From NCBI GenBank assembly GCA_012523975.1, contig JAAYSF010000039.1, positions 1-45,897 of the forward strand: a stretch of 45,897 bases of DNA. Direction: 5' to 3'. The notes under the pieces were generated by a model. It searched no databases. It saw nothing but the letters and a program-made list of their open reading frames with translations, and was not told where the DNA came from. The position numbers and the translations under genes were made by a program. Positions 16,258 to 24,095 of this stretch are shown here, in pieces. The DNA comes from Veillonellaceae bacterium (GTDB lineage Bacteria; Bacillota; Negativicutes; JAAYSF01). Numbering within the stretch: position 1 is the stretch's first letter; each line of letters begins with the position of its first letter.

Positions 16258-16289
16258 CCGCCAGTATTTTATCCGAAAAATATTGGCGG
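16258..16289 (-). promoter_or_regulatory. Hairpin abutting the DUF1540 ribosome binding site
   Basis: On the minus strand CCGCCA-ATATTTT pairs with AAAATA-TGGCGG around a short loop. The last Gs of the 3' arm are the first Gs of the GGAGGTG ribosome binding site. It could control translation, or end transcription from the kinase gene upstream. Confidence 0.45.
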
Positions 16290-16312
16290 TATTCTTGGTT
16301 GTTTATGTACGC

Positions 16313-18133
16313 CTATATATCATTAGTAAAGTCAGTCTGTTTTATCGGCAACTTAATTGTAAATGTGGTTCCTACTCCAAGATTACTGCTTACATTTATT
16401 TCACCATGATGTTTGTTCACAATATCGTACGATATGCTTAACCCAAGGCCGGTCCCCTGACCGACAGGCTTAGTAGTAAAGAATGGATTAAATAGTTTAT
16501 TTAAATTCTCGGCTGAAATCCCCACTCCTGAATCAGTAATATCACAATAGATATGCTCATCGTCATTATATGTTCTAATTCTAATCAACCCTAGGCCTTC
16601 GCAGTTTTTTAGCTTAATAGCTTGGGCAGCATTAACGATTATGTTCAAGAAAACCTGATTAATGGCTCCCCCGACTGCCTGTATATTTGGAATATCTGCG
16701 AACTCCTTCTCAACCTCGGCCCAGTATTTTATTTCGTTTCTTGCGACAATCAATGCACTTTCTATTCCCTCATTCACGTCGTACTCTTCGTAATTATTTT
16801 GATTATCAACCCGCGAAAACGCTCTAAGTTCCTTAATTATCTTACTTACACGATCCAGCCCGTCAGTAGATTCCTTAATTAAGTCAGGCATATCTTCCAT
16901 AATTAGCTTAAGTTTCTTTTCTTTTTCTAACTTGTCTAATTTATTAATCCAAGCCTGCATACTAAAGTCTGCGTTCTTAGCCATATTCACTTTCCATTCG
17001 CTATAGGCTGCTAATACCTCTTTCAACCGATCAAGATATTTTACCAATGTATCAAAGTTGCTGATCACGAATCCTAGCGGATTATTGATCTCGTGAGCCA
17101 CTCCGGCAGCCAGTTGTCCTATTCCTGCAAGCTTTTCCTGCTGAATCAGCTGTGATTGAGTACGGCCAAGCTTGTCCAATGCTTCCTGCAGCTTTAGATT
17201 TTTCTCCATCAGCTGTTCCTCGGCTTGACGCCAGTTAGCAATATCTTGAAACATCTGAATTACTTCGCTTACCGTTCCATCCTTGTTCATTATCGGCCAC
17301 GTAACTATCCGAAAATATTTATTTACCCCGTCAACTACTTTTGTAGCAACTCTCTCACTAATACTCCCGTCGTGGAAAGTCTTTATGACCGGGCAGTTAT
17401 TGCACACCTGCCCCTGTTGTTCTAATGCTTGATAGCAGGTAGAACGTTGACTTATGTCAATTGTGGGAAACCATTTAGATAACTGATTATTAATTGAGAC
17501 AATCTCCATTTCCTGATTAAGCAGCCAAATCCCAACCCCGATATTATCTACTAATGTCTGATACCTGTCTTGGGAGGTCTGCAAGGCTTCCTCGACCCAT
17601 TTTCGAACAAGCAATTCCTTCTTCACTGCAGTATGTAAGAAAGCATTATTAAGCGAAGTTGATGCTATCTCTGCGAACTTATCAAGCCACTCAAGGTTTT
17701 CAGGTGTTAATCGGCGATTTCCCTTGGAAAAACCTACACCGATAACCCCAAATAGTTTATCCCCTGCTTTAAGCGGAATCCCGATAACAGTTTTAGCCTT
17801 GCCGACAAGCCAACTGCAATTAGTATTATCCTCGTCATTCCATATATATACCGAAGTTGAGCGCCACACTATACCGCTAATTCCCTCGGTAAAATTTGCT
17901 GTGCTTCCGATTAGTTCGGCATATAGACCAATGCCGACACGTGTAACCATAGCCTGTAGCTCATCATCAAATAAATCAACAAACCCATCGGTTGCTTCAA
18001 GCGCTGTCATAGCGTTGACAATTATATCTTGAAGGAGATTATGAAAATCCAATTGACTCATAATCTTCAAAGCAACATGATGAAGTGAATTCAACAGATC
18101 TTCTCGTCCTGGTAAACATGTCTTAGTCTCCAA
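16313..18133 (-). CDS. GAF-PAS sensor histidine kinase
   Basis: From a TTG start the protein is 606 residues long. A GAF domain (about 20-165) is followed by a PAS domain (about 190-305) and a coiled coil. The dimerisation/phosphoacceptor domain has GVAHEINNPLG (His near residue 345). The ATP-binding domain has NIIVNAAQAI, DSGVGIS and GQGTGLGLSIS, so the kinase looks active. No membrane segment is present. GGAGGG lies six bases before TTG 18133. The ATG at 18163 has no ribosome binding site and encodes the GGAGGG sequence within its extension. The kinase lies downstream of two receiver genes and probably phosphorylates one or both. The PAS segment has CNNCPVIKTF, a Cx2C-containing motif seen in several sensor PAS domains. 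Confidence 0.92.
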   Translation of the reverse strand: METKTCLPGREDLLNSLHHVALKIMSQLDFHNLLQDIIVNAMTALEATDGFVDLFDDELQAMVTRVGIGLYAELIGSTANFTEGISGIVWRSTSVYIWNDEDNTNCSWLVGKAKTVIGIPLKAGDKLFGVIGVGFSKGNRRLTPENLEWLDKFAEIASTSLNNAFLHTAVKKELLVRKWVEEALQTSQDRYQTLVDNIGVGIWLLNQEMEIVSINNQLSKWFPTIDISQRSTCYQALEQQGQVCNNCPVIKTFHDGSISERVATKVVDGVNKYFRIVTWPIMNKDGTVSEVIQMFQDIANWRQAEEQLMEKNLKLQEALDKLGRTQSQLIQQEKLAGIGQLAAGVAHEINNPLGFVISNFDTLVKYLDRLKEVLAAYSEWKVNMAKNADFSMQAWINKLDKLEKEKKLKLIMEDMPDLIKESTDGLDRVSKIIKELRAFSRVDNQNNYEEYDVNEGIESALIVARNEIKYWAEVEKEFADIPNIQAVGGAINQVFLNIIVNAAQAIKLKNCEGLGLIRIRTYNDDEHIYCDITDSGVGISAENLNKLFNPFFTTKPVGQGTGLGLSISYDIVNKHHGEINVSSNLGVGTTFTIKLPIKQTDFTNDI

Positions 18134-18205
18134 ATTGTTCCCTCCAAAAAGACTGGTATACATTGCATTGACGCAAGTCTCATTTTATATCAGACACAAA
18201 GACTA

Positions 18206-18616
18206 TTAGCAGTTCATTACGCGTCCTGCGGCAATCAAGCTGACTGTCATAGTAGGCGCAAAGCTTTGCCAGTAGGCGCAAAGCTTTGCCAGTACCCGCA
18301 GGCAGCTTTCAAGCTCTGCAAACTCGCTCTCAGCTATAAGAGACCAATCAATTTGAAACTTAGCAGTTAACTGGTGCTTAGCTTGAAAACTAGCGCAGCC
18401 AAGTTCGCAGTAAATGTCTTTTTTGGTGACTTTATCAAGCTTACTTGCGATAAAACTCAGCACAAAGATTATAAAAGTATTAAACGCGGACAGATTATAG
18501 GAATTACATCCTTGCTCGGTCAGTGTAAATCGGCAATTAACGTTAGACTCATTGAAGATATGCTGGGCACCATCAACGATCTCTTTGATATCAAAGTTGG
18601 CTTTAACGATAGGCAT
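18206..18616 (-). CDS. Unknown protein, apparently the frame-shifted continuation of the upstream receiver gene
   Basis: The open frame begins upstream of the first ATG (18616), which has no ribosome binding site. It runs back without any start codon to about 18718, inside the end of the receiver gene. One -1 step on the A7 tract at 18717-18723 would join the two frames: the receiver's last lysines would continue NIDIIKELSSWEQNKP. At the other end an exact 20-bp tandem duplication shifts the frame. With one copy removed, the C terminus would read CAYYDSQLDCRRTRNELL and stop at 18180. The intact ancestral product was therefore probably a receiver plus a domain of about 175 residues. I do not recognise this domain. 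It may be a pseudogene part, a programmed-frameshift product, or affected by sequencing error. Confidence 0.5.
   Translation of the reverse strand: MPIVKANFDIKEIVDGAQHIFNESNVNCRFTLTEQGCNSYNLSAFNTFIIFVLSFIASKLDKVTKKDIYCELGCASFQAKHQLTAKFQIDWSLIAESEFAELESCLRVLAKLCAYWQSFAPTMTVSLIAAGRVMNC
18251..18290. repeat. Exact 20-bp tandem duplication inside the unknown signalling ORF
   Basis: The unit AGTAGGCGCAAAGCTTTGCC occurs at 18251-18270 and again at 18271-18290, followed by a further AGTA. Twenty is not a multiple of three, so the second copy changes the reading frame of the C-terminal codons. Confidence 0.95.
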
Positions 18617-18711
18617 TATTCTGATTAGTATAGCTTTTAGCTCTTTTAAGGCCTCTAAATCCGGATCGCTTGGCTTGTTTTGTTCCCAGGAACTAAGTTC
18701 TTTAATTATAT

Positions 18712-19194
18712 CTATATTTTTTTATACATCGCAAGTTTAACTTCCATATCACGAAGCACTTTCTGGTAAGTAACATTGCGGTGCTGGAGTGTTTCCTTAA
18801 GTCTATCCCGTTCCTTATATAGATTGTAATAATCGACAGCCTGTCGCACAGCCCCCAGTAAATCTTCCTCCATATCCCAGGGCTTAGTTATAAACTTGAA
18901 AATATCAGCTTGGTTAATTGCTGCCAGAACTTGTGGCAGAACAGTATACCCGGAAAGTACCATCCTAATAATCTCAGGCCTGGTTTCCTTGACTATCTTT
19001 AAGAAAGTCAGCCCATCCATCTTAGGCATTTTCATATCTGCTACTACAACACTGACATCATTTTTTTCCATTATTTCAAGGGCCTCTTTGGCGCTGCTCG
19101 CAAACAGCGACTTAAATTTTTCTTCGAAAACAGCCCGCTTTATTGAGCTTAAAATGTGAACCTCATCGTCTACAAATAGAACAATGTTATCCAT
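18712..19194 (-). CDS. Response regulator receiver protein
   Basis: The 160 residues form a CheY-like receiver (about 1-125). Asp9-Asp10 lie in LFVDDE, the phospho-acceptor is Asp53 in VVADMKMPKMDG, the conserved Thr/Ser lies in MVLSGYT, and the Lys in FKFITKPWD. A helical tail follows (RDRLKETLQHRNVTYQKVL). The KPWD ending resembles the receivers of RpfG-type regulators. As read, the gene stops at TAG 18712 directly after seven As. A -1 shift there would continue it into the downstream ORF. It lies 31 bases after the receiver-HDOD gene and upstream of the histidine kinase gene. GGGAGGTG precedes its ATG. Confidence 0.9.
   Translation of the reverse strand: MDNIVLFVDDEVHILSSIKRAVFEEKFKSLFASSAKEALEIMEKNDVSVVVADMKMPKMDGLTFLKIVKETRPEIIRMVLSGYTVLPQVLAAINQADIFKFITKPWDMEEDLLGAVRQAVDYYNLYKERDRLKETLQHRNVTYQKVLRDMEVKLAMYKKI
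18717..18723 (-). other. A7 tract: candidate -1 frameshift / slippage site
   Basis: On the minus strand the codons read TAT AAA AAA ATA TAG. Re-reading one A (or having an eighth A) gives AAA AAA AAT ATA GAT and opens the downstream frame for about 170 more codons. A near-identical arrangement occurs at 22254-22260. Confidence 0.6.
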
Positions 19195-19225
19195 TCAGCC
19201 TGCACCTCCCAAAATAACAAAGCAA

Positions 19226-20392
19226 TTACTCTACCAATAGTAAACGGCATTCTTCTTGAGATATGTCAAGAAATTTCAGGGCGAACTCATTTATTTCCGC
19301 ATTATTTTGCTTGTTTAGTGACTTCCAGGAAAAATGGTCGGCAATATTGACCGCGCAAACCAGTTCTCTATTCACAATCGGATTAGCTGCAGGATTGTGA
19401 TGGAATAAGGCGGCTTCAACAATAGGATAAGGAATATCCCACCAGTTGAGTAGGTATCCGCCAAGCTCCTGATGGGTCACTCCAATCACTTGCTTTTCTT
19501 TTTGCAAGAAGTCGCTTGTTTTATCTACCGTTAATTTGTTTGAAATATCCAAAAATTCACAAGGGTACTGACTAAGCAGAAAAACCTTACCAATGTCATG
19601 CAAGAGCCCCGCGGCGGCACAAGAGTCGGGAATTTTCTTTTTTAAGAGTTTTTCATAAATTAGAATAAGATACTTATTAGTCAGTCCAGCATGTTTCCAT
19701 AATAATTGCCGGTTATAGCTTAGGCTAGGCGACGAAGCAGATTCCATTATACTTACTGTTAATACGATATCCTTGACAATATGTAAGCCAAGATAAACAA
19801 TTGCCTGCCGTATTGAGCCTGTATTTTTTCCATAGAATGCTGAATTTACAAGGCTTAAAACCCGGGCTGCTATTGCCGGATCACTTTCAATAAGTGCAGC
19901 TATATCCTTCATATCTGCCTCAGTGTCGATTAACTCAATTAACCGGTTGTAGATTTTGCCCAGTGTCGATAAGCCCTTCATGTTATTGATAGTATTAAGC
20001 AGCTTAGCCTGCTGCAAAATGCTCTGACTTTCAAACATGTGTTTAACAACCTCAAGCAGCTGGTCATTATCCCAAGGCTTTAGCAAGTACATTTTTGAAG
20101 AGCCATCTAATAAAGACTTAAATATCTGGGATTCTTCAGCATAGCCACTCAGAATTATTCTTATTGTCGTGGGATAGAGCTGTTTCGTTCTTTTTAATAG
20201 TTCATGCCCGTCCATGTTTGGCATCCGCATATCGCTAATTATTAAATCCACTTTCTCCCTGCACATAATTTCCAAAGCTTCTTCTCCGCTATTTGCGGTA
20301 AATACTTCATAATCAGTTTCAAGGAACACTCTTTGCAACGCCTTCAGTATTTGCTTTTCATCGTCGACCAAGAGGATGCTTCTCGTATGCAA
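19226..20392 (-). CDS. Response regulator with receiver and HDOD output domain
   Basis: The N-terminal receiver (about 5-120) has ILLVDDE, phospho-acceptor Asp near residue 54 in IISDMRMPNMDG, IILSGYAEES and the Lys of LLKPWD. The HDOD domain (about 140-340) has ALIESDPAIAARVLSLVNSAFYG, IRQAIVYLGL and GLLHDIGKVFL. HDOD domains relate to HD phosphohydrolases but usually lack a complete metal site and act in protein signalling, often beside c-di-GMP systems. I prefer the TTG start (20392) because AGGAG lies nine bases before it and directly abuts the ATG at 20401. A perfect 16-bp terminator-like hairpin lies between the upstream GGDEF gene and this start, so transcription into this gene may be regulated. 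Confidence 0.92.
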   Translation of the reverse strand: MHTRSILLVDDEKQILKALQRVFLETDYEVFTANSGEEALEIMCREKVDLIISDMRMPNMDGHELLKRTKQLYPTTIRIILSGYAEESQIFKSLLDGSSKMYLLKPWDNDQLLEVVKHMFESQSILQQAKLLNTINNMKGLSTLGKIYNRLIELIDTEADMKDIAALIESDPAIAARVLSLVNSAFYGKNTGSIRQAIVYLGLHIVKDIVLTVSIMESASSPSLSYNRQLLWKHAGLTNKYLILIYEKLLKKKIPDSCAAAGLLHDIGKVFLLSQYPCEFLDISNKLTVDKTSDFLQKEKQVIGVTHQELGGYLLNWWDIPYPIVEAALFHHNPAANPIVNRELVCAVNIADHFSWKSLNKQNNAEINEFALKFLDISQEECRLLLVE

Positions 20393-20410
20393 TACTCTCA
20401 TCTCCTAATA

Positions 20411-20452
20411 AAAATAAGCGGTGAACTAACTTGTGTAGTTAGTTCACCGCTT
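20411..20452 (-). terminator. Terminator or attenuator just before the receiver-HDOD gene
   Basis: AAGCGGTGAACTAACT (20416-20431) and its exact complement (20437-20452) form a 16-bp stem with a five-base loop. On the minus strand it is followed by ATTTTTATT. The tail runs directly into the AGGAG of the HDOD gene. It can end FIST-GGDEF transcription, or act as the platform of the structured element at 20486-20559. Confidence 0.8.
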
Positions 20453-20485
20453 AGCAACGTTTTCCCTTTTAAAAAGGTTAACAAT

Positions 20486-20559
20486 TTAGCCGATGACCAA
20501 GACGCTGTAATATTCCCATCTTCGTTAAGTGGGATTTAACAGCGTCTAAGCCCCTGGAT
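20486..20559 (-). ncRNA. Structured repeated element, copy B (candidate cis-regulatory RNA)
   Basis: On the minus strand CTTAGACGCTGT pairs with ACAGCGTCTT, and inside it TCCC pairs with GGGA around ACTTAACGAAGAT. The flanks CCAGGGGCTTAG and TCATCGGCTAA are shared with copy A at 22458-22526. It starts within the last codons of the FIST-GGDEF gene and is followed by the 16-bp hairpin before receiver-HDOD. I do not recognise it as a known riboswitch. Confidence 0.5.
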
Positions 20560-22314
20560 GATTTTGTCTAATCTCCTGCCACACCTTTTTCTTATCGGCC
20601 CGTTTATGACGATACATATTGGTGTCAGCCACGCTTATAGCTTCCGCTATACTTTTGATCGCATTATGCCCCTTGAAAGCAAACCCAATCGATAAATACA
20701 GCAAGCTTTCCGGATCCAGGCGTCGAGCTTCAGCTGCTTCAGCCAAAATTTGATTGCTAATGTCTTCAACCATCGTCAATTCAGCATTATTAACCAATAT
20801 TGCAAATTCATCGCCGCCAATTCTGGCAGCAACAGCATCTTCCGGGCAAACTTTAGTGATTATGCCTGCGGCCGACTTAAGGGCTTTGTCGCCAGCGCTA
20901 TGTCCAAATACATCATTCAGCATCTTCAGAAAGGCTAGGTCACACATGATAACCCCTACTGGAGTGTCTAGGCTGCTTAACCGTTTTACTTCTTGCTCGA
21001 AAAAGGTGCGATTATAAAGCCCAGTCAATGAATCGTGCAAACTGATATATTGTAGTTTCGCATTTGCGCTAACCAGTTCAGCGGTTACCGTGTTGACCAA
21101 ATGGGTTAGTGCCTTGAGCACGCCAGTGCCCCTGCCGGCGACATTATCTTGATGTGATTTTGGGACTTCGCCGATTTTTTTTGCTGTCGGTTTAATTATC
21201 CTTCCGCCTCTTTCAGATAGCGCCACTACCGTCATGGTGGCATTCAGCAACTGATTAGTTGACCCAGCATGAAAAAACTCTCCCAAGGTAAAAAATCCGG
21301 CGGTAGGAGCGATTTCCTGAAGGGGCTCGGTTTCGATCTTGCTTAACTCCTGCAGAAAACCTCTTCGGCATTCACAGGAATAAACATATATACTCTCAAC
21401 TGGTTTCTGCTTAATTTCTTTGCACAGACCGGCAATTGCTTCTGAAATTGTCCCAACATGACCATAACTTAAACGAACCTTATCGCCCTCAAGCAATTCT
21501 GCTGCAAATTGAATTGAGCCATCAGCAAAGTAAGTAATAGGTGTCCTAGCTGTCGGGATACCTTGTCTCTCAGTTATCAGCGGATATTCAATTACGTTAG
21601 CAAAATTTCTCTCATCAAGGCCCAGATACTTGCGATAAACATCATAAGCAGGCATATTATCAATAGTATAAACTCGCAAACCATCCACCTTGGTAATAGT
21701 CATCTCTTTACCAATAGGCTGCCAGCCTAGATGGGATCGGCAATTAACCGTTAATTCCTCACCTTCGAGCACTACTCCAGCGACCCCGCTGTCAATAACC
21801 TGCCCATTACACATTACAAAGCTTTGTTCTGTCAGTGAATTACTCCCGGCAATTCCACCAGCAACCGGTAGACTGGGATATACAGACTGAACTCCCTGCA
21901 GCATATCCTTTGTATTTACCGCTAGCCCAGCAGCAAATAGAATTAGCAGTTTTGCCCTATCACTGCCAAGCTTTGAGGCAAGCACCCGGCCCAGTTCAAA
22001 ATCGTCACCGTTTTTCGGCAAAATTTCGGCTGTAATGCTACTATGCTGAAAAACCGAAAAAGATATCACTGTCCTAAGCCCGCTTACTTGTCCGTTCATT
22101 ATCTCGCCAGACGTAGTCGTCCCGATGATACATGCCTGCGGGACTAGCTGGTTAATTTCTTCCGCTAAATTCGCAAGAAATGCATTGTCACATCGACCAC
22201 TGAAAATCTGAGCTAATACAGCAGACCGATTTTGATTAAATAAGACCTCTTTATTTTTTTGACAAACTTATTTAAGCCGGAATAATCCTCATAAAAGGTA
22301 TTTATTGTTTTCAT
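20546..22314 (-). CDS. FIST-GGDEF sensory diguanylate cyclase, with an apparent -1 frameshift near the N terminus
   Basis: The uninterrupted part (20546-22099 from the first Met) has the end of a FIST N domain and a FIST C domain (YRKYLGLDERNFANVIEYP, YVYSCECRRGFLQ, GFFTLGEFFH). A GGDEF domain with intact ARIGGDEFAIL follows. FIST domains are thought to bind small ligands such as amino acids. The conserved start of FIST N lies further upstream, in two frames. ATG 22314 has a GGAAG site and encodes MKTINTFYEDYSGLNKFVKK. The -1 frame then gives NKEVLFNQN and later QACIIGTTTSGEI, a classic FIST motif. The frames join at the A7 tract 22254-22260. The gene may be broken, use frameshifting, or carry a sequencing error. 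It heads the signalling cluster. Confidence 0.85.
22254..22260 (-). other. A7 tract: candidate -1 frameshift / slippage site in FIST-GGDEF
   Basis: The codons read GTC AAA AAA ATA AAG in the frame of ATG 22314, which stops soon after. Slipping back one base gives AAA AAA AAT AAA GAG and enters the main FIST frame. The local AAA AAA ATA is the same as at the receiver gene (18717-18723). Confidence 0.65.
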
Positions 22315-22379
22315 ACTTCCTCTTCCCCGCTATACCAGTAAGAAACTAACCAATATGTTTGGTTTCTTATTGTAAAGTC

Positions 22380-22418
22380 GCCTTGAGTTTATCGACTAAT
22401 AGTCGATAAACTCAAGGC
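22380..22418. repeat. 19-bp perfect hairpin in the FIST-GGDEF leader
   Basis: GCCTTGAGTTTATCGACTA (22380-22398) and its exact complement (22400-22418) flank a single A. The minus-strand tail (GACTTTACAA) is poor in T; on the plus strand CTTTTTT follows after ten bases. It lies between structured element A and the start of FIST-GGDEF. Confidence 0.75.
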
Positions 22419-22457
22419 TTCGCGTCCTTTTTTAGAGTTTGCCAAATCTATTCTTAT

Positions 22458-22526
22458 CTTAGCGATGAGAAGACGCTGTAGACTTCCATCTTCTTAAGCG
22501 GAATTAACAGCATCTAAGTCCTGGAT
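22458..22526 (-). ncRNA. Structured repeated element, copy A (candidate cis-regulatory RNA)
   Basis: This element shares with copy B the order CCAGG, CTTAGAyGCTGTTAA, TCC, CTTAA, GAAGATGG, ACAGCGTCTT, TCATCG, CTAA. The outer CTTAG/CTAAG and the AGATGCTGT/ACAGCGTCT stem (one G-U) can form on the minus strand. It lies in the 418-base gap (22315-22732) before FIST-GGDEF. That gap otherwise holds the hairpins at 22380 and 22537 and no gene that I can support. Confidence 0.5.
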
Positions 22527-22536
22527 AAGTCCGAAA

Positions 22537-22570
22537 AGCTTCAGATGGAGTTAAAACTCCGTCTGAAGCT
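22537..22570. repeat. Inverted repeat next to element A
   Basis: AGCTTCAGATGGAGTT and AACTCCGTCTGAAGCT form a 16-bp stem (one G-U on the plus strand) with a two-base loop. On the minus strand a short TTTT follows, so it could be a weak terminator in the leader of FIST-GGDEF. Confidence 0.6.
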
Positions 22571-22732
22571 AATATCATTTGTCGGTATTAACACAATTTT
22601 ATCACAATTATGTTGATTGGTCTAGTCCGGTTAACATACTTACACTTTTCCCTTGGACCTAGCCAAATTTAAAGAAAGTAGTTCTGGAAAAGACTTGACA
22701 ATAATAATATTTAGCAAAAGGAGGGGAAGAGA

Positions 22733-23971
22733 ATGACAGACCAAGAAAATCAAATGCCAAAAAGCGCATCCTCAAAGTTTCCACTATGGTTACAAATTTT
22801 AGTCGGTCTTGTTATCGGTTGTTTGATTGGTTGGCTCTGGCCAAACTTCGGCGCGTCATTACAACCTATCGGCACAGCATTTATTAAAGCCATTAAAATG
22901 ATTGTAATTCCATTAGTTTTCTCGGCCGTCACCCTAGGCATCTACAAAATGGGTACTGACATTAAACAGTTAGGACGCTTAGGCCTGCTTGCTTTTACTT
23001 GGTTTTATATCGCAACAGGAATATCGATTGCATTAGGTATCTGTTTGAATTTCATCTTCCATCCTGGCGCTGGAGTAGCGCTTCAAGCTACTGGCAGCCT
23101 CCCGCAAAACCTAGCAACTTCTATAAATTGGTCCAAATTCTTTCTTGATATCATTCCAGATAACGCAATAAGCGCTGCCGCGAACCAAAAAATCATCCCG
23201 ATCTTATTCTTTTCTATCACTTTTGGTCTCAGCCTGGCGTCAGCTGGGGAAAAAGGCCGCCCTGTTGTTAATGTGCTCGAAGGCATTATGGAAGCCATGT
23301 TCAAATTGACTAAAGGCGTAGTCGCAACTGCTCCGCTGGCAGTGGCCGGTATAATGGCATGGGTTTTGGCAACCCAAGGCGGCAAAGTTCTTTATGCCAT
23401 GGCTAAGTTAATCGGCACATTCTATATAGGCTTGCTAGTCATTGTGCTCATCTTCTGGGTGCTTGTCTACTTCCTAGGACACCACCCATTTGCTACAACC
23501 AAGAAAGTAATGGAGCCGCTGCTGTTAGGCTTTACTACTTGCTCATCAGAAGTAACACTACCAGTCCACATGCAAATTCTTGAAAAGACAGGAATACCTA
23601 ACAAGGTTGTTTCATTCGTCATACCGCTCGGTTATAGCTTCAATCTTGACGGCGCTGCGCTTTATCAGTCGCTAGCAGTTTGCTTCCTTGCTGAAGCCTA
23701 TGGAATTCCGCTCGATACAGCTTCAATTTTAACTATCCTAGTAACAACCTTAATTGCCAATAAGGGAACGGCTAACGTCCCCTCCGCTTCTTTGGTAGTT
23801 CTTGCGGTTATTCTAACTTCAATCGGGCTGCCGGTAGAGGCTATTGCCATCTTAGCCGGTGTCGACCGGTTTATGGATATGGGCCGTACAATGATAAATG
23901 TTTTTGGTAATACGATTGCAGCCCTGCTGCTCCACAAGTATGGCGGAAAAGGCATTACCGATGCGGCTTAA
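22733..23971 (+). CDS. Dicarboxylate/amino acid:cation symporter (DAACS family, GltP/DctA-like)
   Basis: The 412-residue, membrane-embedded transporter follows the glutamate transporter fold. Visible motifs are IKMIVIPLVFSAVTLGI (TM2-3), GFTTCSSEVTLPVHMQ (the Ser-rich tip of hairpin 1), SFNLDGAALYQSL (equivalent of the NMDGT cation/substrate motif of TM7) and DRFMDMGRTMINVFGN (TM8). The family imports glutamate, aspartate or C4-dicarboxylates with Na+ or H+. The TM8 motif usually ends NVxGD; here Asp is replaced by Asn. NMDGT reads NLDGA. Both changes touch substrate- or ion-binding positions, so the substrate may be unusual. AGGAGG precedes the ATG. A PLP enzyme follows after a terminator. 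Confidence 0.93.
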   Translation: MTDQENQMPKSASSKFPLWLQILVGLVIGCLIGWLWPNFGASLQPIGTAFIKAIKMIVIPLVFSAVTLGIYKMGTDIKQLGRLGLLAFTWFYIATGISIALGICLNFIFHPGAGVALQATGSLPQNLATSINWSKFFLDIIPDNAISAAANQKIIPILFFSITFGLSLASAGEKGRPVVNVLEGIMEAMFKLTKGVVATAPLAVAGIMAWVLATQGGKVLYAMAKLIGTFYIGLLVIVLIFWVLVYFLGHHPFATTKKVMEPLLLGFTTCSSEVTLPVHMQILEKTGIPNKVVSFVIPLGYSFNLDGAALYQSLAVCFLAEAYGIPLDTASILTILVTTLIANKGTANVPSASLVVLAVILTSIGLPVEAIAILAGVDRFMDMGRTMINVFGNTIAALLLHKYGGKGITDAA

Positions 23972-24024
23972 CGCAAGGCAAAGCCAAACCTAGATTATTT
24001 TTGGCGCCAAAATAGCTACGATAG

Positions 24025-24056
24025 AGTAAGGACGCCTTTAGATAGGCGTCCTTACT
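24025..24056 (+). terminator. Terminator after the symporter gene
   Basis: AGTAAGGACGCCT (24025-24037) pairs exactly with AGGCGTCCTTACT (24044-24056) around a six-base loop. The downstream tail TATATGAAATTT is only weakly T-rich, so read-through into the next gene is possible. Confidence 0.65.
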
Positions 24057-24095
24057 TATATGAAATTTCAATGTTAAATATTGGAGGCGAGATGC

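Noticed and set aside
18134..18163. ATG 18163 as the start of the histidine kinase
   Set aside because: No ribosome binding site precedes it, and the extension is translated from the GGAGGG that fits TTG 18133.
20486..22526. Known c-di-GMP riboswitch (GEMM-I or type II) for the paired elements
   Set aside because: The conserved blocks of those aptamers are missing, although the neighbouring genes act in c-di-GMP signalling. I left the element unnamed.
24081..24095. Upstream TTG start for the D-cysteine desulfhydrase-like gene
   Set aside because: This codon overlaps the GGAGG ribosome binding site. ATG 24096 is at the right distance.
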